Shown piece after piece: positions 1-7,867 of a stretch of DNA of 10,364 nt. The position numbers and the translations under genes are program-made. A model generated the notes under the pieces. It saw only the letters and a program-made list of their open reading frames with translations, searched no databases and had not been told where the DNA came from. Origin of the DNA: Propionibacteriaceae bacterium (lineage in GTDB: Bacteria > Actinomycetota > Actinomycetes > Propionibacteriales > Propionibacteriaceae); contig JAGQUI010000064.1 of assembly GCA_020438595.1 (NCBI GenBank), positions 1 to 10,364 on the forward strand. The letters run 5' to 3'. Every line of letters starts with the position of its first letter. The first letter of the stretch is position 1.

Positions 1-20
1 TCCTCTCGGACGAAGCCTGA
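1..20 (+). CDS. C-terminal tail of an upstream gene (partial)
   Basis: One + frame reads Leu-Ser-Asp-Glu-Ala and then stops at TGA 18-20. A strong hairpin terminator begins three bases later, which is where the end of a transcription unit would be expected. Too little is present to name a product. The call rests only on the stop codon and the terminator that follows it. Confidence 0.3.
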
Positions 21-23
21 GGT

Positions 24-56
24 CGAGGCGCCCCGGGCCGCGCCCGGGGCGCCTCG
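24..56 (+). terminator. GC-rich hairpin terminator
   Basis: A perfect 14-bp stem is formed by 24-37 (CGAGGCGCCCCGGG) and 43-56, with a 5-nt loop CCGCG at 38-42. It starts 3 nt after a TGA stop. The 3' side has only a weak T-rich tail (CTCTGTT), which is common for actinobacterial terminators. It insulates the downstream pilus operon from the upstream gene. Confidence 0.8.
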
Positions 57-95
57 GCTCTGTTACGCAACGAATTTCCCGAATTACCGGGCGCG

Positions 96-116
96 GTCAC
101 CCGAATGGATGACAAA
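96..116. promoter_or_regulatory. Operator-like imperfect palindrome, copy 1
   Basis: GTCACCC (96-102), a 4-nt spacer and GGATGAC (107-113) form an inverted repeat with 6 of 7 arm positions matching, followed by AAA. The 21-bp unit recurs at 200-220 with 19 of 21 identical bases. Dyad symmetry plus repetition upstream of an operon is typical of a dimeric regulator's binding sites. The regulator is unknown. Confidence 0.5.
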
Positions 117-199
117 TGTCCCCCTTCCGGAGGACAGGCAGTCACCAGGCGTGGCCGCTCTCGCGCACTTACCCAATTTAATCACACCGGTGTTGTTTC

Positions 200-220
200 G
201 TCACCCGCAAGGATGACAAA
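200..220. promoter_or_regulatory. Operator-like imperfect palindrome, copy 2
   Basis: GTCACCC (200-206), spacer GCAA and GGATGAC (211-217), followed by AAA. It is the second copy of the unit at 96-116 in the same orientation. The two differ only in the spacer, at two positions. The centre-to-centre distance is 104 bp, close to ten helical turns, so bound dimers would lie on the same face of the helix. The cpaB start is 143 bp downstream. Confidence 0.5.
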
Positions 221-363
221 AGCATCGCCGGCCACCGGGGCCCGCTACGGAACCCGGCTCAAGTAATTCAATACTCGCCCACCTGCTGGCGGCAGGAGCG
301 AGCGCCACCCGACAGTTCCGCTGTCGACCATTGTTTCCACACTCGAGTCTGAGGCGGTCCCGA

Positions 364-1071
364 ATGCAACGCCGTATCATCGCCGCGGTCGCCGCGGTGG
401 TCCTCGCCGGTATCGGCGCGGTCCTGCTCTACACCTACGTCAACAGCGCCGACGCCCGCGCGATGGCCAACATGGAGACGACCGAAGTGCTGGTCGCCAC
501 CAAGACCATCCCGAGCGGCACCTCCGGCGCCAGCCTGACGCCCTTCGTCGAGACGAAGCAGCTGCCCAGGGTCGCGGTGGGCCCCAACCCGCTCACCGAC
601 ACGACCGCGGTCACCGACCTCGTCACCACCACCGACATCCAGGCGGGCGAGCAGGTGCTGCTGTCCCGCTTCGCCGAGCCGAACGTCACCTCGACCGGTG
701 AGGTAGACGTGCCCACCGACCTGATGCAGCTCACCGTCCAGCTCGAACCGAAGCGGGTGATCGGCACCAACCTGAAGGCCGGCGACAAGGTCGGCGTGTT
801 CATCTCCATCGAGGCGAACCAGGTGGCGCTGACCAAGCTCGCCTTCCGCGACGTCCTGGTCTCCCGGATCCAGGGCGCACCGAACGTGGCCGACGGCAAC
901 GGCGACACCGCGCCGTCCGCCGACGTGCTGGTCACCCTCGCGATCACGCCGAAGGACGCCACAGCCATCGTCTGGGGCCACGAATTCGGCAAGGTCTACC
1001 TCGGGCTGGAGCCCAAGGACGGCGACCACGACACGACGAACCTCATTCGGGTCAAGGACCTGTTCGGATGA
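364..1071 (+). CDS. cpaB: Flp pilus assembly protein CpaB/RcpC (SAF domain)
   Basis: 235 residues. Residues 5-25 form one N-terminal membrane segment after a short basic start (MQRR), so the rest is probably extracytoplasmic. Residues 41-104 resemble a SAF domain (EVLVATKTIPSGTSG to DIQAGEQVLLSRF). Residues 118-225 match the CpaB/RcpC C-terminal region (LEPKRVIGTNLKAGDKVGVF). In diderms the protein supports the Tad secretin channel. Its role in a monoderm envelope is less clear and may be wall-associated. The ATG at 364 is preferred over the in-frame TTG at 331 because GAGG at 351-354 is well spaced and the membrane segment follows directly. It is the first gene of the operon, and its TGA overlaps the cpaE ATG by 4 bases (ATGA), suggesting translational coupling. 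Confidence 0.85.
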   Translation: MQRRIIAAVAAVVLAGIGAVLLYTYVNSADARAMANMETTEVLVATKTIPSGTSGASLTPFVETKQLPRVAVGPNPLTDTTAVTDLVTTTDIQAGEQVLLSRFAEPNVTSTGEVDVPTDLMQLTVQLEPKRVIGTNLKAGDKVGVFISIEANQVALTKLAFRDVLVSRIQGAPNVADGNGDTAPSADVLVTLAITPKDATAIVWGHEFGKVYLGLEPKDGDHDTTNLIRVKDLFG

Positions 1072-2272
1072 GTCCCGTTCTCGTCATCAGCCGCAACCCC
1101 CAGGTGGTTGGCCTGGTCCAGCAGGCCTGGGGTCCGGACGGCTACGCGATCGCGCCCGAGCAGTTCCCCGGCACCGTCCAGGTGCTGTTGAACCACTTGC
1201 AGGGGGCGCCGCTCCCCGCCGTCGCCGTGCTCGACCCGGGAGGCCAACTCCCGGCGGCACTGGCGCTCGCGGTGGAGCTGGACCAGAACTTCAGCATCAC
1301 CTCCGTGCTGGTCACGGACCGCGCCGCGGAGGTGAGCCTCGACGCCATGCGGGCAGGGGTGCGCGACATCGTCGCCCCCGACTGCCCCGTCGAGGAGATG
1401 AAGAGAGCCTTGGAGAGGGCCGCCAGCCACTCCGGGCCGCGGGTGCAGCAGCAGGCACCGGGTGTGCCCGCCGCTGCGACCCAGCGGGGGAAGGTGGTCA
1501 CGGTGGCTTCGCCCAAAGGTGGCGTGGGCAAGACCACCGTGTCCACCAACCTCGCTGTGGGTCTCGCCCAGCGCCTGCCCCAGTCGACCGTGCTCGTGGA
1601 CCTCGACGTCCACTTCGGCGACGTGGCCAGCGCCCTCAACGTCACGCCGGAGTTCACGCTGCCGGACATGGCGCACGGGCCGGCGTCCCATGATCCGCTG
1701 GCGCTGAAGTCGTACCTGCACCTGCACCAGACCGGCCTCTACGTCGTGCCGGGCTCGGAGTCGCCCGCGGCCGCCGATGCGGTGACCAGCAAGGAGATCT
1801 CCGCGCTGCTCGACACCCTCGCGCAGCAGTTCAAGTACGTCGTCGTGGACACCGCACCGGGACTCGGCGAGCACACGCTCGCCGCGCTCGACCAGACCGA
1901 CATCCTCGTGCTGGTGACCAGCCTGGACGTCCCCGGCGTGCGCGGCCTGCGCAAGGAACTGGACACCCTGCGGGACATCGGCCTGATGCTGGAGTCGCGC
2001 TCGGTCGTGCTGAACTTCATGCACCCCAGCCGTGGCATCTCGGTCGCGGACGTCGAGGCGTCCATCGGCCGCAAGGTCGACTTCCAGGTTCCCCAGTCCA
2101 ACTCGGTGCCGATCACGGTCAACCAGGGCATCCCGCTGCTCCAGAACGGCAGCCGGGACCCGGTCGCCAAGCAGCTCAAGGCACTCGTCGACTCGGTCGA
2201 CAGCACCGAGAAGACCAGTCCGAAGGGGCTCCGGTTCCTCGACTTCGCGCACAAGAAGGAGGTTCAGCCGCA

Positions 2273-2276
<4 letters not shown>
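1068..2276 (+). CDS. cpaE: CpaE/TadZ-like pilus-localising ATPase
   Basis: 402 residues. Residues 1-120 resemble a response-regulator receiver fold: D56 in AVLDPGG sits where a phosphoacceptor would, but the acidic pair after strand 1 and the usual Lys-Pro near the end (here APD at 103-105) are missing, so it is probably a pseudo-receiver. Residues 140-380 are a ParA/MinD-type P-loop ATPase: deviant Walker A KGGVGKT (150-156), the VLVDLD segment with D178 and D180, and Walker B VVVDTAPG (258-265, D261). In Tad systems CpaE/TadZ places the assembly machinery, often at a pole. It overlaps cpaB and cpaF by 4 bases each. Pilus context and the receiver-like domain argue against a plasmid ParA or septum-site MinD. 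Confidence 0.88.
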
Positions 2277-3879
<1,603 letters not shown>

Positions 3880-3880
<1 letters not shown>

Positions 3881-4827
3881 TGGGTGCCTTCTTCGCCTCC
3901 GGCGCGGCACTCACCCTCGGCTGGGTCCTGCTCGGGGCGTCCGCCCTGGCCATGACCGTGCTGGTCACGCTGCCGAGCAACCGGCTGCCGATCGAGCGCC
4001 GCCGTCCCGGCACCAAGCCGCGCGGCTCGGGCATCGAACGGGTCGCGAACGCGGCCACGGGCACCGTCGAGCGGTTCATGCGCGGACGCAGCGGGTCGCT
4101 CGACGCGATCCTCGAGGAGTCCGGCGTGGAGACGCCCGCGAAGGACCTGATCGTGATCGTGGGCGCCGCCTCGCTGGCGTGCTTCGCGCTCGGGCTCGTC
4201 CTCGGCCAGGGCGTGATCGGCCTGCTGCTCGCGCTGCTCTGCCCGATCCTGGGCCGGATGTGGCTCTCGATGCTCGCCGACCGGCGACGCAAGGCGTTCG
4301 GCAAGCAGCTCGACGAGACCCTCCAGATGATGGCCGGCAGCCTTCGGGCGGGCTACAGCCTGCCGCAGGCGGTGGGCACCATCGCCCAGGAGGCCGCCAA
4401 GCCCATGTCCCAGGAGTTCGCCCGCGTGACCAACGAGACCCGTGTGGGCCGTGGGATGATCGACGCGCTCAACGACGTCGCCACCCGGATGCGCAACGAG
4501 GACTTCTACTGGATCACCCAGGCCATCGGGATCAACCGGGAGGTCGGCGGCAACCTGGCCGACGTGCTCGACACGGTCAGCAAGACGATCCGCGAGCGCA
4601 GCCAGATGAAGCGGCAGGTCGCCGCGCTGGCCGCCGACGGCAAGCTTTCCGCGATCATCCTGATGCTGCTGCCGTTCGTCGTCACGCTGTTCCTGTTCGT
4701 GACGAACCCCGAGTACATCATGCGCCTGTTCACCGACCCGCTCGGCTGGATGATGCTCGGCGCGGGTGTGATCATGCTCGGCATCGGCGGCTTCTGGCTG
4801 ACCAAGGTCATCAACCTCAAGTACTGA
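3880..4827 (+). CDS. tadB: TadB-like inner-membrane platform protein
   Basis: 315 residues. Predicted membrane spans lie near 8-30, 90-127 (probably two) and 258-275, with a last one at about 289-310. Residues 143-270 match a type II secretion F domain (LDETLQMMAGSLRAGYSLPQA, REVGGNLADVLDTVS). TadB and TadC form the membrane platform on which CpaF drives pilin extrusion. The ATG at 3880 overlaps the last base of the cpaF stop (TGATG) and has GGGGAGG at 3868-3874, so it is preferred over the in-frame GTG at 3859, which would overlap cpaF by 22 bases and lacks a placed ribosome site. Confidence 0.9.
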
Positions 4828-4839
4828 AAGGAGGAAGCT

Positions 4840-5748
4840 GTGCAAGCGAATCCGATCTTCGCGCTGGTCCTGTTCACCGTGGGCTTCGGCATCCTGCTCT
4901 GGTTCCTCTTCGGAGGCGCTTCGAGCAACCGCAAGCAGGCCCTCGCGAACCTGCGCCGGCAGGCCGAGAAGAAGCCGGCGGCGGCACCGCAGGCGACGGC
5001 CAGTCCCGAGGCCCGGCGCGGTGGCCTGACCGCCGCCGTGCGCAAGGCGGCTCCCGCGCCGCTGATGCGGACGATCAACAAGTTGTGGGCCGGCGCCGGC
5101 CGTCCCGAGGACAATCCCCCGGAGCGGATCGTCGCGATGATGGCCGTGATGGGCCTGGTCGGCGCGCTGATCGGCGTGATGGTCTCCCGGGCGATCGCCC
5201 CGCCGCTCGGCCTGCTGATGGGCCTCGGCGTCACCGCGCTCGCCTTCTTCTTCCCGATGGTCCGGCTGCACAGTGCCGGAGCCGCCCGCAAGGAGGCCAT
5301 CAAGCGGCAGCTGCCCGACACCCTCGACCAGATGAGCATCGCGGTGAACGCGGGCCTCGGCTTCGACGCGGCGATGATGCGGGTGGCCAAGAACGGCAAG
5401 GGCGAGCTGGCCGGCGAACTGGTCCGGACGCTGCAGGACATCCAGGTCGGCCAGACCCGTCGGGCGGCCTACGAGGACCTGGCCGATCGCACCGGGGTCG
5501 AAACGCTGCACCGGTTCGTCCGCTCGATCATCCAGGCCGAGGCCTATGGCATCGCCCTGTCCGACGTGCTGACGACCCAGGCCGACGAGTTGCGCCTGGA
5601 ACGGCGCCAGTACGCCGAGCGCAAGGCGATGGAGATCCCGGTCAAGGTCGTGTTCCCGCTGATCCTGTTCATCATGCCCGCCATGTTCATCGTCGTGATG
5701 GGGCCGGGTGTGATCGGCATCATCAAGGCGTTCGGCGGCATGGGTTGA
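4840..5748 (+). CDS. tadC: TadC-like inner-membrane platform protein
   Basis: 302 residues from a GTG start with a near-ideal AAGGAGG at 4828-4834. Predicted membrane spans are near 5-25, 97-117, 121-140 and 268-290. A charged, Ala-rich cytoplasmic stretch (30-95) follows the first span. Residues 156-285 match the type II secretion F domain (LPDTLDQMSIAVNAGLGFDAAM), the same fold as in TadB. It is the presumed partner of TadB in the pilus platform. It starts 12 bases after tadB and ends 4 bases before the peptidase gene, so co-transcription is very likely. TadB and TadC are assigned by gene order and by the N-terminal span plus linker seen here. Confidence 0.9.
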   Translation: MQANPIFALVLFTVGFGILLWFLFGGASSNRKQALANLRRQAEKKPAAAPQATASPEARRGGLTAAVRKAAPAPLMRTINKLWAGAGRPEDNPPERIVAMMAVMGLVGALIGVMVSRAIAPPLGLLMGLGVTALAFFFPMVRLHSAGAARKEAIKRQLPDTLDQMSIAVNAGLGFDAAMMRVAKNGKGELAGELVRTLQDIQVGQTRRAAYEDLADRTGVETLHRFVRSIIQAEAYGIALSDVLTTQADELRLERRQYAERKAMEIPVKVVFPLILFIMPAMFIVVMGPGVIGIIKAFGGMG

Positions 5749-5752
5749 GCGG

Positions 5753-6382
5753 ATGTCCGTACTGATCTGTGCGCTGCTGGCCGGCGTCGCGGCCTGGGCC
5801 CTGACCGGGTTCATGCGGCGCAGTGCGACCTCCGACGCGCGGATCCTGCGCAGTTGGGTGCACGTACCGGTGGCCGCCGTGCTCGGCGGGCTGGCGGGGC
5901 TGGCGTCCAGCTGGGCGGAGATGCTCGCCTTCGTGGTGCTCGCGGTGGGCGCCGGCCTGCTCGTCGTGGTCGACTTCGCCGAGGAGCGGCTGCCCGACGT
6001 GATCGTGCTGCCGCTGCTCGGGGCCACGCCCGTCCTGCTCACGATCGCCGCGTGGACGACCGGCGCCTGGGGCTCGCTGGTGCGGGCCCTGGTCGCCGCG
6101 GTCGCCCTGTTCGTCCTCTACTTCGTGATGGCGTACTTCTCCCCCGACCTGGGCTTCGGCGACGTGAAGCTGATCGCCGTCGCCGGCCTGTTCCTGGGCT
6201 GGTTCGGCTGGGGAGCCGTCGTGCTGGGCGCCTGCCTGGGCTGGGTGACCTACTCCGTGCCGGGGTTCGTGCGCATGTTCACGGCCCGGAAGGGTGAGCG
6301 GGGCTCGCTCCCGCTCGGACCGTTCATCATCCTCGGCGCGGTGCTCGGCGTGTTCTGGGCGGGCGCCTTCCTGCCCTGGTAG
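5753..6382 (+). CDS. cpaA: Type IV prepilin peptidase (CpaA/TadV-like)
   Basis: 209 residues, very hydrophobic, with about six membrane segments. It belongs to the aspartic prepilin peptidases (peptidase A24). D74 in VVVDFAEERLPD and D137 in GFGDVKL (GxGDxK motif) fit the two catalytic aspartates. LPLGPFI (186-192) is the usual conserved segment near the C-terminus. It lacks the N-terminal cysteine-rich methyltransferase-type domain of PilD, as expected for Tad peptidases. It would cleave the leader of Flp prepilin and TadE/F-like pseudopilins, none of which are in this window. It is the last gene of the operon and is followed 4 bases later by terminator-like sequence next to the IS110 insertion. 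Confidence 0.88.
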   Translation: MSVLICALLAGVAAWALTGFMRRSATSDARILRSWVHVPVAAVLGGLAGLASSWAEMLAFVVLAVGAGLLVVVDFAEERLPDVIVLPLLGATPVLLTIAAWTTGAWGSLVRALVAAVALFVLYFVMAYFSPDLGFGDVKLIAVAGLFLGWFGWGAVVLGACLGWVTYSVPGFVRMFTARKGERGSLPLGPFIILGAVLGVFWAGAFLPW

Positions 6383-6386
6383 GCCG

Positions 6387-6408
6387 GGGTGGACCGAGTA
6401 AGGAACCG
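6387..6408 (+). repeat. Left arm of a 22-bp inverted repeat flanking the IS element
   Basis: These 22 bases (starting GGGTGGACCGAGT and ending GGAACCG) are complementary to 7840-7861 at 21 of 22 positions; the single mismatch is A6400 against C7848. The arm begins 4 bases after the prepilin peptidase stop codon. The best reading is one half of a bidirectional terminator between convergent genes, split by the insertion. The alternative is a terminal inverted repeat of the element itself, which most IS110-group elements lack. Confidence 0.75.
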
Positions 6409-6423
6409 TCCCCGACTCGGTCC
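6387..6423 (+). terminator. Candidate terminator hairpin after the pilus operon
   Basis: GGACCGAGT (6391-6399) and ACTCGGTCC (6415-6423) form a perfect 9-bp stem around a 15-nt loop, directly after the peptidase stop codon. It could terminate the pilus operon even with the IS present. The 3' arm may already lie inside the element, because the same nine bases recur at 7849-7857 beyond the transposase gene. There is no T-tract. Confidence 0.45.
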
Positions 6424-6439
6424 GGACCGGATCGGGGAC
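6408..6439. repeat. Nested palindrome at the left end of the IS element
   Basis: GTCCCCGA (6408-6415) and TCGGGGAC (6432-6439) are perfect 8-bp inverted repeats. The loop contains the perfect palindrome GGTCCGGACC (6419-6428). The stem shares base 6415 with the 6391-6423 hairpin and interleaves with it, so the two folds exclude each other. Folding may block read-through transcription into the element. That role is an inference. Confidence 0.5.
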
Positions 6440-6717
6440 TGTGAGTCTTGAGTTGGCTGGTCCGGTACTGGCTGCTGAGGATGGTGCTGGTCGTGTGTTG
6501 CTGTCGTGACTCCATCGGTGACTGACCCGCGTGTGGTGTCTTGGAACTGAATCGTCCGGTGGTGATAGGTGGCCAGCGCCGTCCCGGCCCATCTCGGTGG
6601 CCTGATCAGAAGCCTGTCCAGCTCCCGGTGTCACGAGCGCTGTGACTCATCACAGTCCTGCCCCGAAGTGATTCCTACCCGGGCCGGCACTGGCCGTTAC
6701 GGCCAGCCCGTTACCCG
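6436..6717 (+). ncRNA. Candidate IS110 bridge RNA region (left end)
   Basis: IS110 recombinases use a bridge RNA from the non-coding end of the element, with internal loops pairing to target and donor DNA. This is the only non-coding block long enough here. Seen directly: a 9-bp long-range pairing GGACTGTGA (6436-6444) with TCACAGTCC (6650-6658), a hairpin CTGTGA-CTCA-TCACAG (6640-6655), and a 7-bp stem with TTA loop at 6690-6706 just before the ribosome site. Possible guide matches are AATCGTCC at 6550-6557, which resembles 6404-6411 across the left junction, and AGAAGC at 6608-6613, identical to 7832-7837 at the right end. RNA ends, fold and guide assignments are unproven. Confidence 0.4.
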
Positions 6718-6741
6718 TTGGATAGGAAGGACCCCGCCGCA

Positions 6742-7824
6742 GTGACCATCGTTGCGCATGCTTACCCGTTCGTCATCGGCGTCGACACCCACGCCAAGAC
6801 CCACACCCTGTCGATCCTCGCCACCCCGAACGGCGAGATCATCGACGAGGCGACGTTCCCGACCACTCACGCTGGGCTGACGCGGGCGATCACCTGGGCC
6901 GCTCGCCGGACCGAGGCTGGCCTGGACGTGCTGTGGGTGATCGAGTGCGCTGCCACCTTCGGCGCCCAACTCGCCCACCAGGTCAACGATGCCGGCTACC
7001 TGGTCGTTGAAGCCGCGCGAATGAGCAGCAAAGCCAGCCGGGGGATCGGCAAGTCTGACCCGCTGGACGCCCGCCGGATCGCCGCCGCGGTCCTACCGCT
7101 GGAAACCGACCGGCTCCGCCACCTCCGCGCCGACAACGGGGTACGCGCCGGGCTCCGGGTCCTGGTCGCCGCCCGCGATCTCATGACCACCCAGCGGACC
7201 GCGAACATCAACGCGCTGACCGCCCTGCTCCGCGCCGTCGACCTCGGCATCGACGCCCGCAAACCACTCACCCCGACACAGATCGCCGAGATCACCCGCT
7301 GGCGCCGCCGCCAGGAGGACATCGGCATCGCCACCGCCCGCGCCGAGGCCGTCCGGCTGGCCCAACACATCACCACCCTGGACGACGAGCTCACCGAGAA
7401 CCTCACCGCCACCAACACACTGCTCGACCAGTCACCAGCAAGAGCCCTGCTCGACAAGACCGGCATCGGCCCGGTCACCGCCGCCATAGCCATGACCGCC
7501 TGGTCCCACGACGGACGCGTACGCGACGAGGCAGCCTTCGCCTCCCTCGCCGGAGTCAACCCCATCCCCGCCTCGTCCGGGAACACCGTGCGCCACCGCC
7601 TCAACCGAGGAGGAGACCGCCGCCTGAACCGAGCCCTCCACATGGCCGTGGTCAACCGGATGACCCACGACAAACCAACCCGCGCCTACGTCGAACGACG
7701 CACCGCCGAAGGACTCACCAAGAAAGACATCCGACGCATCCTCAAGCGCTACCTCGCCCGACAGATCTACCGAACCCTCACCGCCACCGCCCGAACCACC
7801 AACACCCACACCACCCCTGCTTGA
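6742..7824 (+). CDS. IS110-family transposase (DEDD/serine recombinase)
   Basis: 360 residues from a GTG start; AGGAAGGA at 6724-6731 precedes it by 10 bases. The N-terminal RuvC-like DEDD domain shows D15 (GVDTHAK), E68 (VIECA), and D106 and D109 (KSDPLDA), the expected tetrad. Residues 190-225 are a helical linker. The C-terminal Transposase_20 domain (about 236-325) begins LLDKTGIGPVTAAIA and holds PASSG (276-280), where the catalytic serine (probably S279) should lie, followed by the RHRLNRGGDRRLN segment. Length and motifs are complete, so the enzyme is probably active. With a bridge RNA it would excise and insert the element through a circular intermediate. An in-frame TTG at 6718 would add eight residues but would place the ribosome site inside the gene. 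Confidence 0.93.
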   Translation: MTIVAHAYPFVIGVDTHAKTHTLSILATPNGEIIDEATFPTTHAGLTRAITWAARRTEAGLDVLWVIECAATFGAQLAHQVNDAGYLVVEAARMSSKASRGIGKSDPLDARRIAAAVLPLETDRLRHLRADNGVRAGLRVLVAARDLMTTQRTANINALTALLRAVDLGIDARKPLTPTQIAEITRWRRRQEDIGIATARAEAVRLAQHITTLDDELTENLTATNTLLDQSPARALLDKTGIGPVTAAIAMTAWSHDGRVRDEAAFASLAGVNPIPASSGNTVRHRLNRGGDRRLNRALHMAVVNRMTHDKPTRAYVERRTAEGLTKKDIRRILKRYLARQIYRTLTATARTTNTHTTPA

Positions 7825-7826
7825 CA
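7821..7826 (+). promoter_or_regulatory. Outward-facing consensus -35 hexamer at the IS right end
   Basis: TTGACA, a perfect sigma-70-type -35, overlaps the transposase TGA (7822-7824) and points out of the element. Circular forms of some IS110-family elements create a junction promoter from a -35 at the right end and a -10 at the left end. No good -10 (TAnnnT) lies about 17 bases downstream, either in the present arrangement or in the junction predicted with a TC core, so function is uncertain. Confidence 0.35.
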
Positions 7827-7839
7827 GACATAGAAGCTT

Positions 7840-7861
7840 CGGTTCCTCACTCGGTCCACCC
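7840..7861 (-). repeat. Right arm of the 22-bp inverted repeat flanking the IS element
   Basis: Complementary to 6387-6408 at 21 of 22 positions. It ends 6 bases before the stop codon of the minus-strand stress protein gene, mirroring the left arm's 4-base distance from the peptidase stop. Read on the minus strand it would be the first arm of that gene's terminator. It contains ACTCGGTCC (7849-7857), which is also present at 6415-6423. Confidence 0.75.
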
Positions 7862-7867
7862 TGATGA

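Larger units (their letters stand above)
57..363. other. Non-coding leader region of the pilus operon
   Basis: About 300 bp without a convincing gene, more AT-rich than the surrounding coding DNA. It contains a tandem 9-bp near-repeat at 71-79 and 80-88 (CGAATTTCC, CGAATTACC) and the two palindromic sites described separately. An AT-rich patch at 261-275 (around TAATTCAATACT) could hold a -10 element, but no matching -35 is evident, so no promoter is assigned. The region should contain the promoter for cpaB and the genes after it. Confidence 0.6.
6409..7840 (+). mobile_element. IS110-family insertion sequence, about 1.43 kb
   Basis: It consists of one apparently intact IS110 recombinase gene, a long structured non-coding left end (about 330 bp) and a very short right end (about 16 bp after the stop). 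This layout fits the IS110 group, in which the bridge RNA is encoded upstream of the recombinase. It lies between the convergent prepilin peptidase and stress protein genes and interrupts neither. The edges are inferred from the flanking 22-bp inverted repeat. A TC dinucleotide at 6409-6410 and again at 7839-7840 is one possible crossover core. The true ends could differ by about 15-20 bases, because ACTCGGTCC at 6415-6423 and 7849-7857 offers a second pair of boundaries. Confidence 0.75.

Noticed and set aside
105..266. 53-codon + strand ORF in the leader region (ATG 105 to TAA 264-266)
   Set aside because: It has no ribosome binding site, overlaps both palindromic sites, and shows no hydrophobic helix or prepilin motif that would make it a Flp pilin.
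331..363. TTG at 331 as the cpaB start
   Set aside because: The extra 11 residues separate the start from the basic and hydrophobic membrane segment, and there is no ribosome site ahead of TTG. ATG 364 has one.
6387..7861. Classical DDE-type IS with terminal inverted repeats and a target duplication
   Set aside because: The encoded recombinase has the DEDD and serine motifs of IS110, a family that does not use this mechanism. The inverted repeat is better explained as target sequence.
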